A DNA stretch of 58,864 nt from Phoronis australis (lineage: Eukaryota; Phoronida; Phoronidae), in contig NMRA01000039.1 of NCBI GenBank assembly GCA_002633005.1, positions 1,308,140 to 1,367,003 on the forward strand, read 5' to 3'. Position numbers and translations under genes: made by a program. Numbering within the stretch: position 1 is the first letter of the stretch; each line of letters begins with the position of its first letter. The notes under the pieces are model-generated. The model was not told where the DNA came from. It saw only the letters and a program-made list of their open reading frames with translations, and made no database searches. Below are positions 32,026 to 44,804 of this stretch, piece by piece.

Positions 32026-32320
32026 TAGGCGGATTTAGGGGGGGGGGGGGGCNCCCCCCCCCCCTTGACTGCCGCAAGCAAAATAAACCAGCAAACGTGA
32101 AGCGGGACGAAATACTGAGTTCGAGCTAGGACCACGGTAGCGGACGAGGGAGAGAACACGTTCCGTTTTTTTTGTCCAACGACAGATTTCCTGAGCAGAA
32201 GGTATACATCCTCGACGCCCGCAACTTCTGGACCGCCTGCCTTGCGTGCATACAATCGCGCTTTGCCCGGCGTTTTCGAGGATGTCGGGCCCCCCTCATG
32301 GTATCCTAGATCAGCCACTG
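32026..32320 (-). mobile_element. Miniature element with TAGGCGGATTTAG / CAGTGGCTGATCTAG ends
   Basis: The right end read inward (CAGTGGCTGATCTAGGATAC, CATGAGGGGGG) and the left GGCGGATTTAGGGGGGG form imperfect inverted termini. A single N at 32053 lies in the G/C homopolymer. Spurious reading of the right end gives the 'DLGYHEGGP' peptide often seen in such elements. Superfamily unclear; distinct from M1 although the termini are alike. Confidence 0.5.
32053..32053. other. Single N in G/C homopolymer
   Basis: One ambiguous base between a G run and a C run; likely sequencing ambiguity or a join. Confidence 0.9.
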
Positions 32321-32517
32321 AAAATACTACTTGAGACAGAGTTATGAGAGCTTGCAACAGGGCGGGATGCTATTGGTGGTGATCGGGAGGTCAGTAGATT
32401 TTTCACTGACCTGTCACTCGGCGAAACGTTTCCCTCTCAGAAGGCCGCACACTGGCAGGCACCTTTCCCTAGGATATGAACGAGGGCTCTGAAGAAACAT
32501 GATAACTATGCTTGTTC

Positions 32518-32672
32518 CAGAGGGGATCCAGGACTTTGAGTTTGGGGGGCAAGGCAGAGTATTATCCAGGATTTTGCCCGTCAGACATACGCGCTCCTGA
32601 ACTGCCAAATGGAATCTGGGAGAATTTTAGGGGGGGCATGGCCCCTTTGGCTCCCCTCTAAATCCGCCCCTG
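32518..32672 (-). mobile_element. Miniature hAT-like element, copy 3 (family M1)
   Basis: 155 bp, same orientation as copy 2. Ends CAGAGGGGATCCAGGA and TCTAAATCCGCCCCTG. The flanks TGTTC (32513-32517) and TGTTT (32673-32677) match at four of five positions, consistent with an older 5-bp target duplication. Confidence 0.78.
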
Positions 32673-32679
32673 TGTTTTG

Positions 32680-34800
32680 TCCAGTTAACTGAAATTGAAC
32701 TCTAAAACGAGGTTATGCTGTGGACGAAAGAATTAGGTGTTTTAACTTTAAAATTCAACTTGGTAGAGATTGATATTTGAAAAATATAACACATGAAATA
32801 GACGTAATTATTAAAACCAAGAAAGCAGAATTGATGGTCATATAATTTTTATTTTCAATTGCGAGCCTGTTTTTTATCGCAATCAAAATATATATTTAAT
32901 AACATCAAGTAATATTTCAGATCAATGACAAATCAACTGTTAGTCCCGGTAGTGCTTACCTCACCAGGACCTAGGCTATGCTTGAAACTAATAGGCCTAC
33001 TCTTGATCAACAAATTAAACCAGATGTGACTAATTGCACATGATAGCAAAATGCTATGAGCCACCACTGTCGAATATATCTTCAACTCGTCAATGAATAC
33101 GACCAGATGGCCTGGTTCGTGTAGAAAACTTTTTATCAAGAATTTATTAGAAGAAGCGTAACCCTGCATTCAGAATGATACCTAATCCGCAATTTGGTCA
33201 TGTTTACTTTTCATGTTTCGAACCTAGTTTTCCGGAAAAAACTTATATCCTTTCGTCAGACAACACTTTGGTGCATTGACTTGTTCTTTAACTGTATTTT
33301 TCTACGTCTCTGTGGTTAATTATTGACACATTTTTTAAGATTTAATATTTAGGTTGGACTCCAAAGACCAGCCATTTAACTCATGCAATGTGAATTTCCG
33401 CTTTGTTTATCGCAGTGAGCCTCGATTTGGATTTTAATGTCTACCGCGTGAATTGGGTCTATAAGAAAACTTCTTTTCACCTTTGAGCCAGGTCTTCATA
33501 TGACACTAGCAACTACTTCTTGATAAATTTCTTCTAGGTGCCTAAATGTTCCTGATGATTTGCTGGTGTGGTTTCAAGGATGCAAAATTAAGAAGTCTTC
33601 ACTCTTAGGTTGTGTGACTGCCATTAAAAAGTGCCCCAAAAGTAAGTACATATTACAACAATTTTCTGGATTTAGGGTGTTTATCATGAAATTTACAATT
33701 TTCTTGATCGACTTTTATCAGTGCACACATTTAATTGACAGCGTTACTTATTGGAGTTTTTCAAAAGTAATCATACATGTACCTCAGTCAAAATAAATTT
33801 AAATTGTACGATCAGAAATGAAACAGTACAGACACGTTCTTTATTTTCATTAAATCAATTAATTTGGTTGAAACCATATAATTTTTGCGTACAAAAATTC
33901 CCGCGACAAAATTCCATCAGCATCAGTTTTGAAATTCGTTCTCAAAGACTGGCTCTAGGTGGAGTAGCTCAGCCTGTTCTATGACCTTTATTCATGGTTC
34001 GGTTTTCCACACGTGAAGATGTAGCGTATATTTCTTTATTAAGTCAAACCTGGAAAATGTTCCGTAGAAGCACCCACAAATCTTCGCGTCAGTATAAAAC
34101 GGATACGGTGAATTTTATCCCATAATGCAATAATCCAGGCTCACCGAACATTCACTTCAGTGACCGCTTTTTTGATAGAGTAACATTTTGAGCATACTCG
34201 TGAAACTCGCGATGTTGCTTGTTCATAAGTGTCTTGTGTCTAGGGAACGTAACCTTATTCAACAATAAATGATTAAATTCACTCCTGAAGGCCTTTGAAA
34301 AAAGGTTATCGGTAAATGAGATTCCTGTTTTAAAGACTGTTCGGGATAAAAAAATTTCAAGAACTGGGATAAATGTAATTATACCACAATATTAGCCTCG
34401 AATGGCCGATACAACCGTGTAATTACCCATTTAGTCATCTTTGGCGCGAACCGAGGCACATTTCGAACCCGGGCGGCAGGAGTTTTGAGTCGTCGACTTA
34501 TTACACCACTCAGCGGCTGACGTCATCATACAGAATACTTAAATGAGCACGCGCAACAATTGCATGTTCTGCCAAGGGCATTGTACTGACATTTATACGC
34601 TATGAAAAATCAGACGCACAATTTCCAATTAAAACGATATTTTAATTCAGCAAAATTTTTTTCTCATGTCCTCTCACTTGTAAATCCCCGATCTCCAATT
34701 TGAATGCGGGTATCGTGTGGTTGGGATCCTAGTTACAAAGCCGAGGCGAGTCGAGAAAGGTAGATCGATCATTGCAATGTTTCTCGTTTAGTATGCGGTA
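32680..34800. other. No recognisable gene
   Basis: Nothing that I can support in this mostly A/T-rich stretch. Confidence 0.55.
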
Positions 34801-34804
34801 TAAA

Positions 34805-34965
34805 TAGATTATTACATGTTCTCAGTCGTTATCCCCCTTTTTAGAGCCCTCGTGGATTTAGGAGTATTATCGCCCTCGGGGCTAACGCACCTCGGGCGAT
34901 AATTCTCCAAAATCCACTCGTGCTCTAGAATACGGGGGATAAAGACTTTGTCTTGTAATAATCTA
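34805..34965. mobile_element. 161-bp fold-back element
   Basis: The left half from TAGATTATTACA through TTATCCCCC, AGAGCCCTCGTGGATTT and ATTATCGCCC is mirrored to the right edge (GGGCGATAAT, AAATCCACTCGTGCTCT, GGGGGATAA, TGTAATAATCTA). The entire element can fold into one long hairpin with a short loop near 34883. No coding capacity. Confidence 0.8.
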
Positions 34966-35967
34966 TATGTACAGTGTGTTTTTTGTTTTATCTACGGATT
35001 GAGTGAGCATTTTTTTCTACGATAAAATGCAGTTGTTGTTCGCTAAATAATGTTTGCGTTTTCACAAAAATGACCATGAGTAAAAATGAGCAATTTCTCT
35101 TCCATATCCAATTCCAATTTTAAATTAGTCAAAGTCGAAGTATTTTCCACAGGCAAGTACGTCTCCGATACAGTTGAACAAGAAGCACACACAGTGAGAA
35201 TATTTAGCAATAGATTCACGCCTACCAGTTTTATTTGTTTCTATTTCGAATCACTACAGAACTGTGTCAGTAGCATCATCTTCAAAAACTAGACCAATCA
35301 TAAAATGCGTTTTACCGCACGAAAGGAGGATTTTGGCTACTAGTTTGGAAGCGTTTTTACTTTTGAGTATTAATTTTTATTGGTCTACGACGGAACCCAA
35401 CATTTGACTATGATATCTGGCATAAGAGACTTGAACAGAAATAGGACAATTAACAGTTATTGTCGGTGTTAGTTTTTACATAATGCTATACTTTCGCCGT
35501 ATATTTCGAAGTCAATTCACCGTTTCTTTTCTACAATAGAATGTAACGATAGCAATGGTCACATTCACGAGCGGAACGAGGAGTGGGTGGAGACAGTGGG
35601 CGGGGTTACGTTTGACTGCGAGTGTACACTCCCAATCACGTGGTTGAGTCCTTCTCCGAACGAATTGCCACCAAAGTTGTACAAGAAACTCCCACCGCGG
35701 GGAATCTGCAAACGACAAGGTATACGCTTTATAGTCGCTTAGTATATCGGTGTGGGGACCTGTATTACTTGTTTGGACTGGTTATGAGGAGTAGGCATCG
35801 TCATGAGCAAAATCGGCAAAAATTCCCCGACAAGGCGTATGGTACTTTAGGAGGTCTTTTACCTCGTTACACATGACTTTTTGCAATGAAACTTTTGACA
35901 TGCACTCAGTGGAAGAGTAGTCGTTGAATGTGACCTTAAGTACTAGTCCACGAGAGCACCAACCATG

Positions 35968-38900
35968 AGCGGCAAGGTGGGGGTCAGCCGATTTTCACCA
36001 AATTTGGCACATATGTAGTCCTATGGGATCTATAAACAGCGGTAAAATATTTCCTCAAAATATTGCGTTTTTTTAAAGTTATAGGTTCAAACACATTTTA
36101 CGGCTTCGCAGCCATGTTTTCACGGTATAAAAACTGTCCAGTTTTAACTGTCCATATTTTTCCTTGAATGAAAGCTATTGATTTATTGTTCACTTGGCAT
36201 TGTTTAGTGGAGCCTATAGATTGTTACACAGATGTCTTTTGAAACACGATTCCGATTTACCACCCTCATTTAGTAGTTTTACTACACTGCCCCCCGTTAT
36301 GCCATTTTGAGGTTGTGTTCAGTACACTGCTGTACCAAATCTGCCCCCACTGTTATGAGAATGAAACTTAGCCAAAATGTTGACAAAACATGTTACTTTC
36401 ATTGCATAAAATAAAAACTTTGTCAGCCAGTTTATTAGTTATACATTTTGGCACCTCAAATGTACTAAAATGAGAAATTTTCATATATCTGAGATCGATG
36501 CGTGAGCACCGTAAAATCCGATTGTCCTTCATGTTTTTCGATATTTTGCAACAAGTTAGTTCCTCCTGAATGTTTTGAACGTTTTACTACTGATCACTTA
36601 GGGCTATAGTACCCCTAAATACCATACATGGCTCCATTTTGTAAAAAGCCGATTATGTCCTCCACAGTGAACAGGGTTAGACATGAACTCGACAAATGTA
36701 GGTTATTTTGATTTACAGTTGTTTTACTTTGCAATTTCCTCATGGGTATTTCTTCACACATATTCAAGTCAGATTTTCTGTTGATCAAATGTTCATGCAA
36801 TGCATTGTAATATCAAATGAATGATAAGTTTGGTGGCATGACCGCAATTTTTCCCACGACTTAAAACAAAAGACCGCAGAAATTTTCCTGACGAAATACC
36901 GGGTTTGCAGTTCTCTAAAAACATTCGAATGACAAGACAAACTCCACCACTGTCTGTGGCAACTCGTCGCATGTTTTTCGCCCATCGGTCCTATCATTGT
37001 TTTCCATTGTTGTGTCACTGTTGGATATAACAACACAGGTCGCATGGATATAGAACCTTGCGTACATCAGACCGTTGCCGATAAGTGCTCGTCATTATAT
37101 CTTTATTATAACAATGAAGATGCTAATCTATTGTTCTCTATGCGACCAGGTTTCCCGTGGATGACCACAGAAGAGGAATCCCAAAGTATCCACAAACAAT
37201 GACCACGCACCTTAGTAACTATTACCGCGCACACGAATCCTTTCCGTGGAACCTAAACACCAAATTTTTATATCCGTGTATTGTGTTGTATTGCTCATGG
37301 TACGGGTTCAGAGACTCTGTTGTATTAAGATTCCAATCCCCAACCCAATCTGTAGTTTGAGTAAAATTTCAAGACAATGCAGGTTTATGGATTTATTCTC
37401 CTTAAAATGAAGAGTAAAAATCAAATTCTGCACAGGTTTTTTAAAAGTAATCACTTATTGGAAGATCACACATCTAAAAAATAAAACAATGTTTGACAAT
37501 TTTATTCATTATCTTATTTGAAAATTGCCTACCTCACAGACAACTCATCTAAGCTGAAAATATTCCTTGTGAAAAAATATAAAATACCAACCAGAGACTT
37601 GTGTACTACAGAATATGTTTTCGTAATACAATGCAAAGATAATTGTACAGTCAAAAGTGCAAATATTATGAGTCTAATAAAAAATTGCCTTCTAGATCTT
37701 TTCAACACTCTAATTGCTACAGGACAGAGTCAACCACACAAAGCCCATAAAGTCAGGGAATTACATTTAAGGTGATGTAGTCTCACTGCGAAAAAGTGAT
37801 TTCACAATATCGCTGACAACACTGGAAGTCTCTTCTTCACAAACTTGAGGTAGCTGTATTTACCACATCAATGTTCTTATCAAAACTAACCACCACAAAA
37901 TGAAAAATTGGCATGTCGGTTCCAATTAGGCAGCATTTTACAATGAAATGGTCATGAAAAAATACTTTTGCAACATGGTTTGCATTACAATTGCCCTACG
38001 ATTACAGTTGTACATACATACTAGACCACTAACAAAATTACCCATGGGAACCATAAAATGGTCAATTCGCCAAAAAAACAAGGAGCCACCAGAGCTAATG
38101 TGCCAATACTTTTCAGTACTGCAACAAAAATCATTTGAAGTGGACATAAACTCGCCTAGAATCACATAAAACAACTTTTGATTTAGACATTTTACCATCA
38201 CGAAATAGGTATTACTTCCAGGTCACTTTTGAGCAATTTCAGAACTTTGAAAGATCTGGCAATATGCAATTGCTAGAGACCAGACTAATAGTGTGTGATT
38301 TTATACACACAGCATGGTCTCAAGGAATAGCAAACTGTCAATTCGCTATAATTCCAGAAATCACTTCCCATCTGGATAAGGAACAAACTGAGCAAATTTT
38401 ATACAGGTAAGTGGTCTAAATCAAAACTTATTACCTCCTGGACAGAATATGGGTTTACAACCCAGGTAGAAAGATAAGTTAACAAAACCAGCCTAACTGC
38501 AACAGGGTCTCAAATTTCAGTAATATATACCCATTTACAAACAAAAATCTATAATGGTAAATAAAATGCGGAAACATAAATTCAGATCAATTATGCATCT
38601 TCAAGGAAAAGGAACAGTACAGTGGTCAGAAATCATCTAAATGTGATGGCCACACTGAGAAATCCTGTCAGACCAAAAAATCCAGTGGCTAAACAAAATG
38701 AACAATGTACCATTACCATGTGGCCCAGGATCATGATCCGTGCCCGGAGAAAAATTCAGTCTTAGACTAGGTAAATTTTAGATTTGTGCTGTTCACACAA
38801 GCAGTTCTGGTGCAAACAAAGCTTGCGACAACACACAAGCCTACTTCCCTACACAGCTGTGCTGATACAATAATGCCCCCACTGGATTTAGCAGATCAGC

Positions 38901-40928
38901 CAGAGTATTTACAGGTCCAGCCACTGTACTGTTTCCTCCCTTTGAATTTTTACAATGCTACATCCTTGACAATCGCAGATTGCCTCTTTCTATGCATACT
39001 CCACTTCCTCTGTCCCAGTTTCCCCACATTTGCTGAGAGTGGCCTATCTCAACAAATTACTTTGGACCTGTTGTGGTATAAGCCAGTAATCTTTGGCAAA
39101 TGCTTTTTCCCCAACTCGTTCCTCAAGCTACAAATTCTCTTTTACATATCTTCTGGGAGTAGACTTTTCGGCCTCTCTCTAGCCCCCTCACTTAGTTGTC
39201 CAGAAGGGTACCTTCTTGCTGGTTGTGAACTTTTCCATACCCAACCTTTACTAATAATCGGCAAGTCTCCAACTTCAGCAGAAGCCACTTCTTCAGCATA
39301 AGCCTTTCCTGATTCCTAAAATTGTATTAATGAAAAATTAAACATATTAAATTTAATGTGGCCATTTCGGCTCACAAAATATGAATACCAAGCTAAAGTG
39401 AAGGCACCAATATTTTTGACGGCTTTAGCATGTTTAATTAACTTCATAATCGCAGAAAATCATTGGTAGACAAAACATACTCCCTAGTCTCTAAAAGTAG
39501 TTCATGGGCAGAAGTCATGTTACACATTTGGTGGTTGTTATGAAAAGTTATGATGACTACCTATTTTCTATGCCAATGTATACATGTAGTTGCATAAACA
39601 TCAACACATTTGAATAAGATATGATTAAGCAATAAGGCCCAAGTTATAAGCAATCACGGTGTGTCAATAAAAGTATTTTTGCATGAATGACGTGCTTCTA
39701 AAAATATTCCTCAGGGTCAGACCCTGGAGTTTAGTGATTCCTACCTGAGCTCACACGAAGCAGGACGTTGAACCTTGACTTAACGTCTTTGGTCATTTTT
39801 CAGACCTCTATCAGGCTCTATCAGATTTCTCCTCTAGTGTGCAGTGGATGTTCTCAGTGTCTTTGGCGACAGCAATATATCTCGAGTGTTGTAACGATGA
39901 TTCGGGCAAGTGAATCTAATAAGGTAGATTATGTAGCTCCTGCTCCACACCTGCCTCCGAGGCAGACACTGAGACAGACTACTTCTCAGGAGGACACGTT
40001 CCACCTCCACATCAGCTCCACGTACTCTTATAAGGTGCTCAAATGTCTCGCTCTATACCTTGTGCATTTCCCAAGAGTTTCCAAAGTTGTTTCTCTCCGC
40101 AATTTGTAGAAATACCACATTCGATGCGACTGGCAGTGCCAGATAAATAGATAAATTCGCAAACCCGCACTTTAGGTCAGCCATCATTCAACTAACGCAT
40201 TGTAAGCTTTAGTTTGGTATTCAGACGAGTTGGATGAACAAATTTAGTATAATTTCATATTTTAGTGGGAAATGCTAGTGTCTTTAAAATTAATTAAAAA
40301 CATTTAAGCAAACCAATTCTTTTAATTGTTGTATTATACCACGGCATATTAATGCGTAGAAACGGCGCACAACTAGTGACTGGTTTAACATGACAAATAC
40401 ACATACGCGGTCTGAAAATAGTGAAATTCAGACACCTATTACCAAGCCTGCCTGAAGGGCTGACAAAGTTTTTATTGTATTAATTTCAAGGGCATGGAGT
40501 CTTCTACATGTCCATGTTATTATTTTTAGTTTTCTCGCGGGGGCAGCTTCGCTATAAGGGTACAACTTACTGCTGGTTTTTCACAAGAAGGAAATGTACC
40601 TCCACGGAAACAGTTCCAGTGTTACCATGGTAACAGATATTGCAGTGTCGGTGCCGTTTTTACTGACATTGGTCATGAACCTATCATGTGATATCAAAAT
40701 TGTTCAGAAACGATTCTGTTTGAAGCAGAAACTGGAGTAGAAAATTTGGTCAAAAATGACTTGTTCCACACCAAGAAATTGCCTCATTTTGCCCCCAAGA
40801 ATACTTCCCTTGTATCTCCTAAACCACCAAACTTTGTGGTGTCATACTTCACCCAATTTCTCTCATCCCTAATGTGATTTATCAGGCTAAACATGGATCT
40901 GAATGGCTGACCCCCCACCTTGCCGCTT
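35968..40928. repeat. Inverted 22-bp pair 4.9 kb apart
   Basis: AGCGGCAAGGTGGGGGTCAG plus CC at 35968-35989 recurs inverted at 40905-40928 with one extra G. Outside them CCAACC/CCAACA also matches. The ends could bound a 4.96-kb DNA transposon, but inner sequences next to the ends do not match and no transposase is recognisable between them. Confidence 0.35.
36000..40900. other. No recognisable gene
   Basis: Several frames exist, the longest a 171-codon + strand frame (38786-39301), but none shows a domain, a codon pattern or splice context that I would accept. This is the largest unexplained interval of the window. Confidence 0.5.
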
Positions 40929-40929
40929 G

Positions 40930-41995
40930 TTGGCTGTACAGTGGTCGGTGGATCCGTGGACTGATACTTAATTACAATAATAGGGTCCCTACATTAACTA
41001 GGCTCAAGAGATTTCACTGATTGTTTACACAACGATAAACTTCGAGTGTCAATGTCTTTACAATTGTTCTTGTTTAACTTAATTTTGTGTTTGAGTACCA
41101 CCATGTAACCATAGACAACACGCATGAGAAATATCGTTGATATTTGTAATTTGTGGTTTAGGTTACGACACCTACTCTTAAAATGTTTCTACGGAATCGC
41201 CACACTCGAGTGTCGCATGACTTTCCACACACGTCGTGAGCAACTGTACGGTTTCGCATTGAGCCGGTGGTGTTTTCAACTTATTGTTGTCGTCTAAGTA
41301 TGTATACCTGCAGAAAGTAACTCATTCCTATACATAAAAGCCTGTATCTTGATAAAAAAACGTCAAATGACTCTGCAATCGGGATTCACGGCCAAGAACG
41401 TGCTGTCCGTCTTACTGCACAGACTATATCTCCCAGAACAGTAACTGAGATCTGTTGCTTTCTATGACGTAAATCACGTAAATCGCCCAGCACTAAACTT
41501 TAAAGATTAGCCGATTGTTGCGACGACTTCGAACTGGAGGAAATATCTAAAATTCCCATCCAACAAAGCGCAAGGTTTGGCGCGAGAATAACTCAATACA
41601 CCGATTTCCACATTTGGCATGTATAGGAACGCCCATCTTCTTGACTTTCTCCACTACCAGTTCACGTCCCTTCTTATTGGGACTAACTCTTTCAGTCTCA
41701 GTGACAAAATGCCACATATTTTGTATGTACATCCTTTCAACTCCAAGCGCAGATAGGGTGGGTATTTGCTGAAATATTTGCCCCAAATGGACTATAGTTG
41801 TAACAAGTCAGCCTCCCCGAGGTAAAGGTCCATCCCTATCCTATCCGATAGGATAAGATAGGATGTAGATGGACAACAACTAGTACTACTAACCCTAATC
41901 ATAATCAAGTTAAAGATGCTATGTCTCAATAAATTGTAAATATGCAAATGAAGTACTAGTTTACAAACAACCCTGCGTCTTCCGGTGTGCTGGAA
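40930..41995. other. No recognisable gene
   Basis: Only a short local palindrome of the TATCCTATCC/GGATAAGATAGGAT type near 41835-41860. No gene seen. Confidence 0.55.
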
Positions 41996-42000
41996 ACCAT

Positions 42001-42105
42001 CCGAAGTTCCACTAATCCGAAGGTTCACTACACTGAAGGTTCACTACTCCGAAGGTTCGCCACCTTCGAAAGTTTACTACTTCGAATGCACACAATTCCG
42101 AAACC
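42001..42105 (+). repeat. 16-bp tandem array, left member of an inverted pair
   Basis: About six units of CCGAAGGTTCACTACT with variation (e.g. CTGAAGGTTCACTACT). The same unit occurs inverted at 42666-42740. Confidence 0.75.
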
Positions 42106-42665
42106 AGAACTCCGCCACGTCATTACTTTGACTGTCTACTAATGAGTGGAAACTGACGTGATTACATTGTTCACCATCAAACTCATTTCCAATCCCTGCC
42201 AATCGTAATTTTTCAATCTAACCAAAGACTCATTTTCAATTAAGGACAACATCTGGGGCAAGGGTTCGACGACCAACTGCAGTTTAAGTTTAAGAATATT
42301 GGGTGTGACTTTCGTGAAGACTGGCAGGGACAGGGTAGCCAACTAACTACATTTAGCTTCGACCCGGCCGTGCGAGTAGTCGCGTTGTGAGATGATGTGA
42401 TCTTGACAGGGATTTGATGAACGTATCGTGGTTCATAATTCATTAACCTACTTCATGTTCTTTCAGAAATGCAAGTACGTACTCACTTCTACCTACTCGG
42501 AAGACATGCGGGCAATTTTGCAGGCGCATGAAATATAAACAAAATGATTTATTACCCGGGGTTGTTTTTGGTATACTTGCATCTAATAAACAAAGTGCTG
42601 TTGGTTTTTGCATGTAGCAGTACCTGTATAACAATTAGACCTGAATCCGTAAGTTCAGATATTTT

Positions 42666-42740
42666 CCGAGTAGTGAACTTTCGGAGTAGGAAACACTTGA
42701 AGTAGTCAACCTTCGCAATATGAACCTTCGCAATAGCGGA
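42666..42740 (-). repeat. 16-bp tandem array, right member of an inverted pair
   Basis: On the minus strand GCGAAGGTTCATATT, GCGAAGGTTGACTACTT and CCGAAAGTTCACTACT. Together with 42001-42105 it may form the subterminal repeats of a ~740-bp element (about 42000-42745). Confidence 0.65.
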
Positions 42741-42749
42741 CTGTTCCTG

Positions 42750-44560
42750 CAATGTAAGCAATGCGTAACATGCAAAAATGCAGACATGAAAGCTTACCTC
42801 AAGTCATTCTCCAACTAAACATTTATTTTTAAGTGCATCACCTGTGGTGTTTTCTTTAAAACCGCATTTTATTTTCAAATTGTTTTCCTGATTATACTAT
42901 CCAAACAGTTTTCTAGGAAGTCGCAACGATGACGCTGGCTACAAATTTAAATATTCACGCTTTTAATGAGACATAGCATATTTATATGCAAAAAGACAGG
43001 GATTAGCCAGCCGAGATCGCGGTCTGACTCGTTGGTCATTCAAGTTAGCGCTTCTTCTATGTTCAGACCTAGTCGAGCTTGTGTAGACTGGGTCGAGGGG
43101 ATTGTGGGCCCGTGGGGGTTTTGGGGTGTGGGATCCAGGGGGTTTAGAACAATTCGGAACCTTGGGCCTGAGAAATATCGCAGAAGGTTCAAGTTCATGG
43201 TCAAGTAAACACCCGGGCCGCTTAGCCTAAACGTACAGAGCCGAGGCGGCATACATGTACTCTCTTAGTTAGGGCTGTCGCTGTTCTCTTTTGATGTGCG
43301 GCTTTGGATTGGTGCATGCGCGCATAAGTTCCCACACTTGAATCTCTGGAGCGCATGTTACATTGGAAGTAACATATGTGAGTGACAGGTGACTCTACAT
43401 ATGTGCGTGCTCAGCCCTTGGAAGAAGGACTTGTTAAATGTGTCTCGTTGGTTCCCTTCGTGTCCCCTGAGGGGGTAGAGTACACGGAGGTATCCTATTC
43501 AACAAAACACGTTTTATCCCTGGTTGATGTAACCTCAGCAGTCATTTTTTACATGTAGATTTACAACGAATAAAGAAAATGGCGGATTGTGAGCGATTTT
43601 AGCCTTGTCAACACATTTGCGAACCAATTTTTTCTCTTCACTGCAATATTTCGTTTCTGAAGTGATGTTTAAGAGCAGCGTGGCCAATTTAACCGGTATG
43701 TTATTCACACTGGGTAAAAACAAAGGCAGCAGCATAAAAAAATCAGTGGCAGTACAACAGTGCACGCAGAAAAGGCCCAACCATGGCTTTCCGATTCACA
43801 AAATATTTTTCCAACACAAATATGCGTACGAACCATTTTTACCTCGGACACCTACTGTCCTAAGTATTAGAGGTATAACGCTATGTTTCAAGAGCCGTGT
43901 ACGAACTAATGGAGTGTACAAAGTGCATGTACGAACTAATAGAGGAAACACCCTGAAAGAAAATGCTTTGGCATTAATTGAAATTACATGTATACGAATA
44001 AATCCAAAAATACCTGGTAATCATTTTGAATTCTGTTTCAGTGGCAGATTATCACTCTCAATATTGCAATACATATTAGTCTGTTGATCGCGTTTCAGCC
44101 CTCTTTAAGTGAACCCATGCAGTATTATAAAAAGATGCTTTCTACCGATTTGGATCGGACAGCACACAACAGTCCGCAATCATTATGTAGGCTAAATTAT
44201 CACTTTATTCATTATCATGCCTTTATCTTAAGGTTGCGCTCGTCCAGGCAGACTTCACATGAATTACGGCGAGACGTATTACGAGGTACGTGATGGCAAA
44301 AGATACAAGTGCACTTGCGTCAAAGGACCAGATCCCGAATTAGCGGATGACACGTCCCATTCGCACATTAAATGCCTGGCTGTTTAGTAGCAAACATTCA
44401 GAGTTTTCGCATTGACTTGTAAAGAATGAAAAGAAACCATAAACAATGATGTGGAGAATGTCTGACTTTTTATGTGCTCTGAAACTCCAAAACTTGATTC
44501 GATTTGCGTAGCTGTGTGCAGCATTCGAAACAAGTGACTGAAAAATACGAACATATAAAA
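42750..44560. other. No recognisable gene
   Basis: A 160-codon open frame (43605-44087) is the longest non-repeat frame here but has no motif I recognise and includes a near-duplication of GTACGAACTAAT; I do not call it a gene. Confidence 0.5.
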
Positions 44561-44564
44561 AATA

Positions 44565-44800
44565 ATTGCAGGCGGTCTGACACACGTTGTACCAGGCGTG
44601 CGCAGACCTCGCATTTGGGCCCATTACACTGATCAACTGGAAATGTTTTTGTGCTTTATTGATATATGGTGAAAACCGAACTGAGGAGCTAGAAACCTCC
44701 TGGCTGAAGCGTTTAGCAGTGTGACCTGGTAGGACTTGAACCCACGACCTCGAGTAAAAAAAGCGGGCACTTATCAACCAGGCCACACTGCCTCCTCAAA
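44565..44800 (-). mobile_element. tRNA-derived SINE
   Basis: On the minus strand the head is tRNA-like: GCAGTGTGGCCTGGTTGATA (A-box region), then GTCGTGGGTTCAAGTCCTAC (B box GGTTCAAGTCC), closing with CAGGTCACACTGC that pairs with the start. A body shared with 16430-16560 follows. Pol III-transcribed SINE; the tail near 44565 is A-rich on neither strand, so its end is uncertain. Confidence 0.75.
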
Positions 44801-44804
44801 TACA

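Noticed and set aside
34440-34530. tRNA gene or tRNA-derived SINE on the minus strand
   Set aside because: CCGGGTTCGAAA resembles half a B box, but the closing CC is missing, the A-box region is poor and no second copy is seen.
38786-39301. 171-residue open frame as a gene
   Set aside because: Composition is hydrophobic and low in complexity, neither strand gives a familiar motif, and no acceptor/donor pair supports it.
43040-43252. Proline-rich minus-strand frame (LDPTPQNPHGPTIPS)
   Set aside because: Short, without start or splice context, and in a locally G-rich + strand sequence that produces proline codons by composition.
43605-44087. 160-residue open frame as a gene
   Set aside because: No domain, signal peptide or splice context; contains a local GTACGAACTAAT duplication. 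Length alone is not enough in A/T-rich DNA of this size.
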